Assembly: GCA_942159475.1 (NCBI GenBank)
Contig: OW804099.1
Span: forward strand, 9,129,954 to 9,193,953
Length of the DNA stretch: 64,000 nucleotides
Direction of reading: 5' to 3'
DNA from: Sthenelais limicola
Taxonomy: Eukaryota; Annelida; Polychaeta; Phyllodocida; Sigalionidae
Shown: positions 51,991 to 62,839 of the stretch, piece after piece
How the letters are laid out: the number at the start of each line of letters is the position of its first letter
How positions within the stretch are numbered: position 1 is the first letter of the stretch
Made by a program: the position numbers and the translations under genes
Notes under the pieces: model-generated
What the model was told of the DNA's origin: nothing
The model's database searches: none
Seen by the model: only the letters and a program-made list of their open reading frames with translations

Positions 51991-52688
51991 TGTAGTAACC
52001 GTGGTTAACACGAGAGGGCAGTAGGGTGGGTAGTAGGATAGGACATGTTTCTTTTACTGAGGCATGCGCTAAGGGAAGGGGAGGGGCTAGAGGGAGGGAA
52101 AGGTATCATAGGATAAAGGGTCCACCAATACGGATACCCGACACTCACCCCCCCGGGGTATATATACGGGGAATACTGGGATATACAGATAGATAGAACG
52201 GGAGAGACTTGGGACATTCATATAGACTGGGATATAGAGAGATATGCGGTAGATACCACGACGTACTAGACGCACTATGTGCGCTAGAACCAATATATTA
52301 TACCACACTGATCTCGGATTGTCATGCAGTAACAACCGTAAGAATACAGGGAAGGAGTCTCATAAGATCTCATATGATTCAATGTCTATACTAACATCAA
52401 CCTAGCATCTATGTACAGGATAAGATACAATACACAAGTAGTGGCGTACTAAAACTCATCGTGTTGTGTTGTTCATACCGGAAACCTACAGCTACTATAT
52501 ATCACCATGACTCTCTATTCAATATCGCCTATCGTCTCCTACAATATCACGTTCTATATTAAACATCATGAGAGGCAATACCCCGAAGTCCGAGTATATT
52601 CGAATGCATATGAACACTAGCTAGATATATTCACCCTGGCCCGATGCACCGCCCAATAGCATAAAGATCCGAAGCTACGCGCGCAACA
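51991..52688 (+). repeat. 3' LTR of element A
   Basis: 698 bp, identical as far as I can read to 28469-29166. It is followed by GCAC, the target duplication. Confidence 0.97.
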
Positions 52689-52692
52689 GCAC

Positions 52693-53456
52693 TGGCACTG
52701 CGGCCAAATATATAAATAAACCCCAATCTTTCCAAACACACCAGGCAAACTCTTGAATATGATGAGAACAATCTTAATTAAGTTTGAGTCAGAAAAACAC
52801 GCCATCTTCCTTTTAACACAGTTCTGTGCTTTTAAAAAACCCGCAACATTAGCAGCAGACGATCATACTGTACATCCGCGATCCTCTACCTCTATTGCCT
52901 ATTATCGCCCACTTATGAACAGGATTTAGACAAATGCCGTCCATGGAATCAGTCTCCCCCGTGGATGCACGGGGAAATAAACAATAATCCCCAGTGTATC
53001 AGTGAATGTATTACCTTAGTTATATCTGCACCAACAAGAATCGTATAGCGTCCAACTTGTGATGAAGAAACGTTTACGTTTGTGATGAAGCTCTGAGAGA
53101 TTAGCAGCTGCGTGCCCTAGCGCGGGTAGCCTACTCGGGGCAGTTATTGGGGCACTCTGTGACTCAACATAGCAGTTCAATGGATCTAACACTGATCGAG
53201 GTCTGGTGCATGTCCAGTTCTTTGTCTCATATACTCCTTCCTCCCAACTCTTTTATTGTGTTAGCCCAGTATTTAGTCGTGGAAATTATGAATGAAAAAC
53301 CATACAGAGTTATATATTCTCAGGAATATTTCATTTCTCAGCAATTTTGATGTATTGAATGGGCAACAGTAAATATGAATATTGTAATTTTTTAAGGCGT
53401 TTTTAATAGCTTGCAATGCGACCGTTTTAAATGTCTTTAAATTATTAGTTAGCTAC
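52693..53456. other. Flanking DNA between elements A and B
   Basis: About 0.76 kb with no credible ORF. It begins right after the GCAC target duplication of element A. Confidence 0.4.
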
Positions 53457-54317
53457 TGTGATGGAGTGGAATTATCCATTACACAGTATTCAGACCTATA
53501 GTCCAGAGATAAGTCATATCAGGTCAGTGGGAGTAATAGATACACAAGGGGGGAGGGACCATGCATATTTAGGAATATAGATTGTAAGCCAGACCCCACC
53601 TCTTCACCTGTACGCATGAATATTGATAATTTGATATGATATATATATGAGCTAGAGATATTAAAAGACAGAACCTTTATGCCATGATAGGTGTGCGTAT
53701 TCACAAAAACATGGCCAGATTAGCCCATGGCATAAACATGCCTGGATTGCACTAGTGGAATCCGTTTTTCGAATGCAACCAATCTACAACATTATTTTGA
53801 TTGGTTGCGTAAATTTAATTGCGCCAATCAATGACGCTCATTTTATGACGCTCATTTCATGACGCAACATTGTAAGCGCTTGTTTTTGCCGAGTCCGAGG
53901 GTTGCGAGACATGCAATGAAGGTAAATAACTCATAAATAACTCTTAAATATATATCATGGCATAAAAATATAACTAAACTTGAGCTGCATATGGGGCAAC
54001 GCATTCACAAAACGCTCGTGGCTTTTGGCGAGTGTCTTTCACGCGTGCCTTCGGCACTTGTGAAAGACACTCACCAAAAGCCACTTGCGTTTTGAGAATA
54101 CGTTTCCCCATATGCAGCTTGCGTTTAGTTATATCTTATTATGGAATTGAAACTGTTGTGTCATTCTTTACTGTACTTATATTAGAGGATCATACATAGA
54201 CCAACTTAGAGATATCCACTCACCTATATACCAAAGGACTTCTAGTATACATTCACCCAATATCGATCTTAAAAGTATATACATGCATATCTACAGTCTA
54301 GTGGACGCATTGTATCA
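53457..54317 (+). other. Probable 5' LTR/leader of element B, with foldback insertion
   Basis: The right end is placed at ...GTATCA (54317) because a TGG-starting primer-site-like sequence related to that of element A follows. The left end cannot be proved because the second LTR is outside the window; TGTGATGGAG at about 53457 is only a candidate. The interval contains a large inverted repeat at 53958-54150. Confidence 0.35.
53958..54150. repeat. Foldback (hairpin) element of about 190 bp
   Basis: The two arms are nearly complementary from TATAACTAAAC...GCTGCATATGGGG at the outside to GTGTCTTTCAC at the inside, with a short GTGCC/GGCAC loop region near 54038-54055. Arms are about 90 nt with a few mismatches. 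This is a MITE-like or palindromic insertion. Confidence 0.85.
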
Positions 54318-54358
54318 TTGGTGGAAGAATCCGGATTGGGTTTGGATTGTATTTCTGG

Positions 54359-56623
54359 ATGTCTGAGAGTGAGGGGGATTCTCTGGATTCTGTGTTAAAT
54401 CTCACAGACACCAACAGAAGTATACTCAACACTACTGCTGAGTTTATTGTCAGTACTCAGAGGCTCTTCAGAGGGAAGAGAAACATCCCCAGGACTGGGA
54501 GTTTTTCACAGCAAATGGACAAAATAGCGGCAAGGATAGGAGGGGTTGTTTCCAGCATGACAAAGGCAAAAAAGGTGGGTGTGTTTGCTGATAACACTAA
54601 CTCTAACACTAACAGTTCAGCAAAAAGCACTGCATCTGTATCTAATATTGACTCTCAAATTAAAGGAAGTGCTCCACCTGCATATGGGGAATCTGTGGAC
54701 CATAGGGTTAAGCCCAGTGCAGCAAAACCTAATGCACCATTAATAGAAATAGGAGGGGGGGTAAGTAGTACATATTTGGGGGCTATGGGAATGGGACAAG
54801 CTGGGGGATTTGCACAAGATACTACGGGACCTTGGGATGAATGGGACAATTGCGCACATGAGTTTGTAGGACATGCACAGCCCACCTATCACCAAGCCGC
54901 TATTTTAGTTCAAGAAAACCGACGGTTAAAGCAGGAGTTGGATCGCACATTAGATGCAGAGCGTCAGCGTCAGCGCGATTACGAAGACCGCATTGACGTT
55001 ATTGCGCAAGAGCTGCGCGACACAAAGCGCACGCTAAAGGAAAACGACGCAGACAGAGGGGCGCACATCAGTCATCTGAAGCGTGAGCTCATAGAGGAGT
55101 CCGTCAAGAGGGACCAAGAGCTCTTGGAAGAGAGGAGCGGGCACGAGCGCAGGGCGGCAGCCCTGGAGCAGGAGTTGAGGATTCAGGCGGAGGCACTAGC
55201 CAAAAAGGACAAGGAGTTCTGTTTGGCTAAGGACAGGTACCGCCAAGATCAGGAAGACATAGAGCGAAGGCTCGTCCTCCTGAGGCAAAGACACTGCACA
55301 CACGAGAGCTGCGGGCGCGGCCGGTGTCCGGAGGTGACTTGCATAGAGAGCAGGCTGGGCTCTGAGTCGAGTGGAAAGGCAACGCCGGAAATTCGCTTGC
55401 CCTTCCAATTTACAACAAGCACAAGGGGTCTTGACGCACCGGAAGGCGCTCCCAGGGGAACCGTTAATATGGAGCGGGAGTCAGGAAACGCGGCCATGCG
55501 TTTCTTCGTGGAACCACCTGACAAGTTCTCCGAATCAACGGCGCTGAGATCGGTGGAGGAGTTTTTCGCCGAATATGAGGCGTGGGCAACGGCCCTAAAC
55601 ATAAAGCGAGTCTTTTGGCTCCAGGGGCTGAGCGCCCGACTCGAAGGCTCGGCGAGGAGCTTCTATAAGCAGCTGACTGCACCTAATCGAGGTCGCCCGG
55701 TGTACGATGATGTCAAGGAGCGTTTCCTAGATAACTTCAAGGAACTCCCATTCGGAGAAGTAAAAGAGGATTACAGCCGACGCCGCCAGGGGGATAAGGA
55801 ATCGGTGAAGGAGTATGCCGACTCCATGCTCACGTTGCTAGCAAGAACTTCTCTCACGGAAGACGAACGCACTAAGGCCTTCTTGGCGGGGCTAAAGGAC
55901 GGGTTGATGGAGCGAGTGCTCACGGAAAACCCACGCACTAGCGAGTTGGCTTTCAGAATTGCGCTCAAGTACGAGATGTCGGATATACAGCGCGATAAGG
56001 CTCTCGAACGCTTAATGCCCGATGCAACTGCCATGATAGCTGCCCTGACTATGGCAGGTTATCAGGTGGAATCAAAAGAGGAGGGCGTTAACGCGGTGCA
56101 GCAATTTGCGCCAGCAACAGGGGGAAAGAAGCCCTGGGATGGTAAGGGCAAGGGTCGAGGGGGTTCGCAACGCGGTGGAGGCCGTGGTGGTTACCAGAAT
56201 AACCAGAATAACCAGAGTTACCAGAATAACCAGGGTTACCAGGGTTACCAGAATAACCAGAGCCAAGACCAGCAGCAAAGCTCTCCCAACCAAGAGCTAC
56301 CCCAGCAATTTGCTCAGGCAACGCCAGGATACATGGCGAACAACGGAACGCTGCAACCATTGCCAGTGCAAATGCAATTCCCGCAAGGTTATGGCGTGCC
56401 TGCGGCACCACAATTTCTGCAACCACCGCCAGGACAATTCTTCCCTCAGCCTCTGCAGCAGCAACAGAACCAGTCCTACCAGAGGGGACAGAACCAGGGG
56501 GGCCATTACCATCAGTGGGGAAACAGCCAGGGGGGTCAGAATAATCAGGGAAGCCAGGGAAATCAGGGGAATCAGGGAAATCAGAAGGGGGGACAGAAGG
56601 GGGGTCAGGGTAATTTTTTCTAA
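54359..56623 (+). CDS. gag: Element B Gag with RGG and Q/N-rich tail
   Basis: The start is set at the first ATG, 54359 (MSESEGDSLDS); the frame is open from a TTG at 54347. The product is about 754 aa. A coiled coil covers about 180-320 (QENRRLKQELDRTLDAE onward), then a CTHESC-like Cys patch. The capsid-like domain at about 380-560 shares WLQGLSARLEGSA, SRRRQGDKESVKEYADSML and AFLAGLKDGLMERVL with element A. The tail after residue 590 is different: an RGG patch (GRGGSQRGGGRGG), then repeated YQNNQ and GNQGNQ, strongly Gln/Asn-rich. There is no zinc knuckle. The frame is intact and ends on a slippery site. Confidence 0.92.
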   Translation: MSESEGDSLDSVLNLTDTNRSILNTTAEFIVSTQRLFRGKRNIPRTGSFSQQMDKIAARIGGVVSSMTKAKKVGVFADNTNSNTNSSAKSTASVSNIDSQIKGSAPPAYGESVDHRVKPSAAKPNAPLIEIGGGVSSTYLGAMGMGQAGGFAQDTTGPWDEWDNCAHEFVGHAQPTYHQAAILVQENRRLKQELDRTLDAERQRQRDYEDRIDVIAQELRDTKRTLKENDADRGAHISHLKRELIEESVKRDQELLEERSGHERRAAALEQELRIQAEALAKKDKEFCLAKDRYRQDQEDIERRLVLLRQRHCTHESCGRGRCPEVTCIESRLGSESSGKATPEIRLPFQFTTSTRGLDAPEGAPRGTVNMERESGNAAMRFFVEPPDKFSESTALRSVEEFFAEYEAWATALNIKRVFWLQGLSARLEGSARSFYKQLTAPNRGRPVYDDVKERFLDNFKELPFGEVKEDYSRRRQGDKESVKEYADSMLTLLARTSLTEDERTKAFLAGLKDGLMERVLTENPRTSELAFRIALKYEMSDIQRDKALERLMPDATAMIAALTMAGYQVESKEEGVNAVQQFAPATGGKKPWDGKGKGRGGSQRGGGRGGYQNNQNNQSYQNNQGYQGYQNNQSQDQQQSSPNQELPQQFAQATPGYMANNGTLQPLPVQMQFPQGYGVPAAPQFLQPPPGQFFPQPLQQQQNQSYQRGQNQGGHYHQWGNSQGGQNNQGSQGNQGNQGNQKGGQKGGQGNFF
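56614..56620 (+). promoter_or_regulatory. -1 ribosomal frameshift site, gag-pol of element B
   Basis: The last gag codons read AAT TTT TTC TAA, giving T TTT TTC in the X-XXY-YYZ register directly before the stop. The -1 frame continues open from there into pol. U-rich heptamers of this kind are known retroviral slippery sites. Confidence 0.75.
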
Positions 56624-59600
56624 ACGAACCAGCAGAACGCCCCTCGTTCTGTCTGGGACTCGAATCCGCATTTAGCCAAGACATTACGCCGGCTCAGGAA
56701 GCGGACATGGAGCGTCGCTTTCAGAAGAGGAAATACCAGAAAGCGGCGAGGCGTAAATTGGCGGATGACAAACGAGCAGCCCAGGAGACTGTGTTGGCCA
56801 TTGAGCCACTTGGGACTGAAATCGACATGTCTTCCATCAAATTAACGCTATCATCAATTAATAATCCAGGGAGTATCTTTCTACACACAAACTGCAATGT
56901 GATGGGGGAGGTGGGGGGTCTGCGGGTGCCCTTTTTGATCGACACAGGGGCCTCAGTGAGCTGTCTTAGCGGACAGTTGTACCAAAAGCTACGAACAATG
57001 GAAGCTACGGTGCAGGGTGTCGTTAAGGTCAAGACTCGGGTTTTTACGGCCGATGGGGCAAAGCACATGGCGAACTGTAAGGCCAGGGTTAGTTTTACAC
57101 TAGAACATTTGTCTTGTGTTAATTGGTTTCTCATTGTACCAGGTTTGTCTATTCCAGCAATCTTAGGTGTGGACTTCTTACGACAAGAGAAGGCAGCGCT
57201 GACCTTTGACTCGGAACCAAGGATCCATGTGGTAAGGCTAGCAGACACTAAGGTAGTACCGGCGAATAGTGAATTCACGTGCTCCGCCGTGGTCACATAT
57301 CATGAGGATATGTCGGGCACGATGGGAACGTTGAATAATCTGAAACGACCGAATCCGGTTTCGTTCGCAGTCAAGGGAGCGGCGGTCAGACCCTTGTCGG
57401 GCACCAACATCGTACCGGTTACGATTTTTAACGCGAGTAAAAACATTTTGACCTTACATAAGGACTACGTGGTTGCGGTCTACACGGTACGGGAGGAAGA
57501 AGACTTCGTGCCTTTAGATTTCCCAAAGCAGGGGGGGGCCAATCAAGGGGGACAATTGCTCAACGACATTGGGGACATAAGGGGGGATGACGAGGGGGAG
57601 GGAAGCCCATCGGAAGAGAAGGGATCATATACATTGGGGTCAGAGTTGACAGATGACCAGAGAGAAGCGATGAGCAGCCTTATAGAAGAGTATAAGGACA
57701 CGTTCGCGTCGAAGGATAAGCCGATCGTCCAGACCGACGTGTACACGCACAAGATCGAGCTGAAGGAAGGCTATGTACCTATTAACAAGAATCCGTACCG
57801 ACTCAATCCGCAAATGACGGCGGTAATGGATAAACTCCTGGACGAACAGATACACCTGAGAGTTATCGAATCCGCGAGCGGCGAATCGGAATTCGCGTCG
57901 CCGTGTTTTCTTGTGGAGAAGTCGCGTCTGGGGCTCGACGGGAAGCAAGAGCACAGGCTCGTGATCGACTATCGCTGGGTCAACTCCCAGATAAAGGACT
58001 AGGCCCGCGTTTTTCCGAGAGCCGACGAAACGTTGGAAAATGTTGGTCGACTCAAAGGTCGCTATTTCAGCAAATTAGACGCCGCCTCTGGATTTTACCA
58101 GGTGTCGTTACGGGAGTCCGATAGGCACATTAGCGCTTTCTCAACCCCTAGGGGCGTTTTTCAATATAGGGTAATCCCGATGGGGCTGAAAACGGCGCCG
58201 AAAGCATTTCACGCTGTGGTCGAGGGAGTGCTGAAGCACATACCAAATGCGCTACCCTATTGCGACGATATTATAATTGCGTCCAATACATGGGACGGCC
58301 ATATGGCAGACGTGCGAGCAGTGCTAGCAGCGTTTCAGAAAGCGAATATGCGATTCAAGGCGGAGAAATGCGCATTCGGCTACAGAGTAATACAATTTCT
58401 AGGGTTTGTGATCACCAAGGATGGGCTCATGCCAGATCCCGACAAGGTCATACCCAACTCCGAAAACGGTAAAGGAACTAAGAGCGTTCAACGGTCTGGC
58501 GAATTATTACAGAGCGTTCATCCCGAATTTCTCGGACAAGATGCACCCGCTATACATCCTAACCAAGGGCCCGAAGAAGGGACGAGGGGAGATTGCGTGG
58601 GGAGAGGAGCAGGAAACTGCCTTCAGAAGCATCAAGAGAGCACTCTGCGAGGATGCATTGTTGCAATACCCAGACTACGACAAACCATTTACGATATGGA
58701 CGGACGCTTCCCGCGTAGGATTAGGCGGCTGCCTGACGCAAGATGACGGGCGTGGGTTCCATCGACCAGTGGCCTTCGCAGGAAGGAGCATGAGCGCCAC
58801 TGAACGAGACTATTCAGCTACGGATCGGGAACTACTAGCAATTAGATTTGCGGTAGAGAAATTTAAACACTACGTGCTAGGCACGACCTTCGAGGTGTAC
58901 ACTGATCATGCCGCGTTGCTTGCTATAAACTCGAAGCAAGACTTGACAGGACGGATGGCCAGATGGCTTGATTGGTTCGGGAACTTTGATTTTCAGATAA
59001 AACACATCAAGGGGAGCCTTAACATCGTCCCCGATGTTTTGAGTCGGAGGCCGTATCCGGAGGGTAGGGGAGAGAAGTTGGACCCAACCAGCAACGTCGA
59101 CCGTAAGGTTCGCTTTCGCGAGGTGAACTTTATTAGGTACTTCGGAGCTGGAGATTTGGTTCAAATGGCACCCATCCGTAAGTACCGACGGCCGTCAATA
59201 TTGAAGAACGGGAAGTTGCGAAACAAGCGCAGGGACTCGAAAAGCGCTGATCAAGAAGCCGTTGTCGAGACGGAGCGCGTGGAAGGTACACCTATAAACC
59301 CGTACAACGTACGAGTGGACGAAGGACAGCCTATGAAGCGCGATGCGGGCGCTACCAACGAATATGTGGCTGTCATGGAGTCTCGCCGAGTGCGAAAGCC
59401 CACCGAGAAGATGCGCGAGTGGACAAAGGAAATCGCGGCTAAGCGCGAGAAGAGGACACTGTTGAAAACCGTAGTGGAGGAGGTGACTGAACCTGTCGAC
59501 CACTCAGATAGTGATAGTGCGTCGAGCGACGACGATAGGGACGCCGTAGAGAAGCAAGGACCAAGAAGGTCCGCTCGCTTGGCGGAAACTATGGACGAAG

Positions 59601-61459
59601 AACGGAACGAACCGCAGTCCGAACCGTCCCTAGAGCAGCGCAAAGCGCGTCGGCGAACAGGGGTATCGTCGATTAAAGGCAAATATAGGAAAGAAAGGGC
59701 GCGTAAAGGGGTGAGAGCCGCCTCGATTGAGCCGCCACAGATAGACTTCTATCGTAAAATAGAAGGTTACTACGGAACATTGGGCACACGAGTGCAGTTC
59801 CTACGGGCACAGAAGGTCGATAACTTCTGCGTGGCTATGACCAGATACATCACTAAGGAGGAACTTCCCTGCGGAAACATGGAGGCACGGAAGGTGCTGC
59901 TGCACCACGATTGCTTCCTTATAGCAAGCGACGTTCTCTATCGCATCCCGCCGCGAACACGCAGGGACGATATCGAGGCTAAGGCGCAGTTGGTGGTGCC
60001 TGAGGCAATGGTACGCAAGTTACTGGAACAGATACACGACTCTCCATTGGGTGCACACTTGGGGGCCGGTAAGGTAATGAGCGTATTGACGCCACGGTAT
60101 TACTGGACGACTATGTCTCGAGATGTTACGCAGTACATCGGCATTTGTGACAAGTGTCTGTCGAATAAACCAAATAAGCATCCGATCAGGCTACCAATGA
60201 CTGCCAGGCAGCCGGCCCCAGGGCCTTGGTCAGCAGTTAAGATCGATACATTGGGACCATTGCCAGAGACCACTAACCACAATAAATACATTCATGTGTG
60301 TGTGGACGTATATAGTAGGTTCTGCGTGGCTTGGCCCACGGACAACATAAAGTCCTCGACACTAATTGAAGAATTCTTCCGAAATGTGATAGCGGTTATG
60401 GGAGTACCGGCCGAGATTTATTCCGATAACGGCAGCTCTTTTAATTCAAAATTGTTCTCCGGGTTTTGCAAAACGATGGGAATGCAACAGATCTTCTCGT
60501 CTGTCTACAAACCCACGACAAACGGGCAGGTCGAAAGATGGAATTCAACACTTGTACAAGCGCTGAGGGCGTTTACAGATGCATCGACCCAAAAAGATTG
60601 GGATCGATATGTAGCACCAATCGTGTTCGCAGTTAACGCATCAGACGCACAGTCGCTTGGTTTCTGTCCATTTCTCCTGGTCTATGGCCGCCTACCCAAA
60701 TTGCCGAGCGATCGGGTCCTACGTGAATACGAAGGGGACATTAAGCCGGTGCTCGAGCATTTAGCGGACATTTTGCAAAACCAGGAATTTTACGGTGAGA
60801 TGGCGCAGAAAAAGCTGGAGGAGTCGAAGCAGCGTATGAAGGCGAGATATAAGGGAACGAAGAGTCATTCGTTCGAGCCTGGTTCTCTCGTATACGTTCG
60901 CATTCAGCGACTACTTCAAGCAGGGACAGCTATCAAGCTGCAGCCCAAGTACACGGGGCCGTTTATGGTTACAGCAAACCCTAGCCCATACACAGTCCGG
61001 GTGCGAAACATAGAGACTGGAAAAAGTCTCCCGCGACCCATACATGTGATGCATCTAAAGCCAGTCACAGTGGGCTATGAAGGGGAATATATCGAAAGGT
61101 TGCTGCCTCCAAATCTGGTGCCAATATCCAATTACGCCAATTTGGAAAATCCCAGTCAAAATGCCGATGACAGGGGAGACGAACAGGCGGAACTGGGGGA
61201 ACTGGAAACCAGTGATAAACCCCAAAATACAAGCGCATCAAGTCACTCGACTAGCGCTGTAAATAGAAGCGCACTCTCTAGCAGTATGGAACGCACTGTA
61301 GAGGAGCGAGCGGAGCTCGAGGGAGACACACTCGATGACTCATACATAACCATGGGTATAGACGGGGAGGATGACGTGCGGGGAAACCCCTGGGAAGTAG
61401 GGGAAGCACCAGGCCTAGCAGGCTGGGATGAGGGGGAAACTACCGTATGTTATCAATAA
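56621..61459 (+). pseudogene. pol: Element B Pol, disrupted (PR-RT-RNaseH-IN)
   Basis: The domains match element A in order. The protease has LIDTGASVS (about 56938-56964). The RT catalytic box reads YCDD in place of YMDD/YLDD at 58259-58270. RNase H has WTDAS, the linker has the conserved basic islands, and the integrase carries H...C..C and D-D-35-E (KIDTLG, YSDNGSS, GQVERW). Two lesions are visible. An in-frame TAG lies at 58000-58002 inside the RT. A frame change near 58447-58450, consistent with loss of about 14 nt relative to element A, moves the rest to another frame that stays open from 58421 to 61459. The rest is well preserved, so inactivation looks recent, unless these are assembly errors. 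Confidence 0.9.
59168..59235 (+). other. Conserved basic island 1 in Pol linker (element B)
   Basis: APIRKYRRPSILKNGKL followed by RNKRRD matches the island at 34147-34219 in element A. A second shared island (GKYRKERARKGVRA) lies at about 59677-59718, matching about 34606-34650 in A. Confidence 0.75.
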
Positions 61460-62431
61460 TGAATGATGGGAAAGAATGGGAATGTCACAGTGTACTGCAG
61501 GAGCAGGTTTGAGGGGAATCTAGCTGACAGACACAGGTGCACCTATATTCTAACCTGCGAAAATTAAAATCCCTAAGAGTGATGTTTGTGGAAACATATA
61601 TACTATATATTGCAGTACATCTAACTTAGGAAGTGACCAGTGATTTTCAGGTTGATTGATATTTAAATTAATTTGCTCTCAGGTGATTCTGTAACACTTG
61701 GATTTTTGTTGTTTTGCTCCCTTTTGCTCTAATTTACTTGTTTTATTATTTTAGTTCTTGCATTGGGCTCTGGCGTATTATATTTTCTATGTCCTGCGTC
61801 GCTTGTCCCTAAAGGCAGTACCGCGCAAATTGTTTACTATATCGACATCACAATAAAACTGCTGATGAGTGTGTGTGGCGTTGAGTTGACAAGCAAGACG
61901 TAATGGGACGATAGACAGGGGTCAGACAGGGGTCGGGTTGGTGACAGGTCAAGCTGCGATCACGACTTAGCAATCATACCTACAATCCACATATGGCTGA
62001 TTGAAATAGGAGGGGGCAGGGGATTAAGATTGGGAGAAGGGACGAGTAGTTGTATAAGTGGTAGCGTAACAGCGGGTGCAAGCGTGGGTGCTCGATCGAG
62101 GCGTTTGACCGGCGCATGAACTCTGCGCAGTGACACCTGAATTTTTTATGAAGTACATGCAGCCTAATCTAATGTCTGGTGGTGCCTTGGATTGTCTGCT
62201 GGTCTGGCCGATGATCAAGGGTCGGGGATTTGTAGGGTCTGAACTGTCTATGAACTGGGATGGGACATTATCACACGGGAGATAATAAAAAAATTATGTA
62301 TGTGATACCGCCGATAAGCAGCTCAATATCTTGTTTTCTAGTTACAGAGCAGAGAGCAAGCAAACAAGCAGGTTCGAAGATTCTAATAACTGTATCAAAT
62401 TAGCAGGAATTAGCCACTAAAACTTGTTAAA
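61460..62431 (+). other. Spacer after pol of element B, with splice acceptor
   Basis: No credible ORF is present. A pyrimidine-rich acceptor, TATCTTGTTTTCTAG, ends at 62341, about 90 nt before the next ATG, suggesting that the next ORF is translated from a spliced RNA. Confidence 0.45.
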
Positions 62432-62839
62432 ATGGCAACTAACGGGAGTAGCTTTATTCATTATAACCCAGTATGGGGAATGATCTCCAGAGCTATAACC
62501 TCAGCCCATCAAGCTAGGGTAGAGGCCTTGAGAAATCCTGCCTTAAGAGAGTTGGTGGTCCAGCGCCGGCGACGGGGAGCAGATAAAGTAGAGAGAAAGG
62601 TGAGGTCTGTTAAACCCTATACAGCTTCCGACCCACCGTGTGTATGTGGGGAGGAGGTGGAAATTTGTCGCGACTGCTGGACCTATGAAACCACTCCGGA
62701 ACCCATATGGCTTAAGGGGCTGGTTATAGAAGACTGGGAGGATGAGGTAACAAAAAGGGGGAGCGGTACCTTCGTTCTGGGGAATGTGACGGAGGACTGT
62801 GATATTTTGAAAAATTCCCGTAAGGTTAAAATTATCTAA
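62432..62839 (+). CDS. Accessory ORF of element B with CxC...CxxC motif
   Basis: The ORF is 135 aa from the ATG at 62432 (MATNGSSFIHYNPVWG). The middle is basic (VVQRRRRGADKVERKVR). A compact Cys motif follows, CVCGEEVEICRDCW, which could bind one zinc. The C-terminus is acidic then basic. I do not recognise the family. It sits about 1 kb after pol, the place where element A carries accessory ORF a, but it lacks that family's landmarks. The nearby upstream acceptor supports a spliced message. It may belong to element B or be unrelated host or element DNA. Confidence 0.5.
   Translation: MATNGSSFIHYNPVWGMISRAITSAHQARVEALRNPALRELVVQRRRRGADKVERKVRSVKPYTASDPPCVCGEEVEICRDCWTYETTPEPIWLKGLVIEDWEDEVTKRGSGTFVLGNVTEDCDILKNSRKVKII

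Larger units (their letters stand above)
28469..52688 (+). mobile_element. Giant Ty3/gypsy errantivirus-like provirus (element A), 24.2 kb
   Basis: Two 698-bp direct LTRs (28469-29166, 51991-52688) show no difference that I can find when read side by side. GCAC flanks both ends (28465-28468, 52689-52692). Between them are gag, pol, five short paralogous ORFs, an F-type envelope-like ORF and about 2.9 kb of 3' non-coding DNA. Ty3/gypsy elements are typically 5-9 kb, so this is about three times normal. Removing a nested 2.9-kb LINE still leaves 21.3 kb. Identical LTRs and open ORFs indicate a very recent, possibly active insertion. Confidence 0.95.
54319..61459 (+). mobile_element. Ty3/gypsy element B, relative of A, right end outside window
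   Basis: The primer-site-like sequence, gag and pol have the same order and domain motifs as element A. The nucleotide sequence is well diverged and more GC-rich. Pol is broken. No second LTR occurs before base 64000, so the element has at least 2.5 kb beyond pol, including a further ORF at 62432. It may be another giant element. The stated end is the end of pol, not of the element. Confidence 0.85.
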
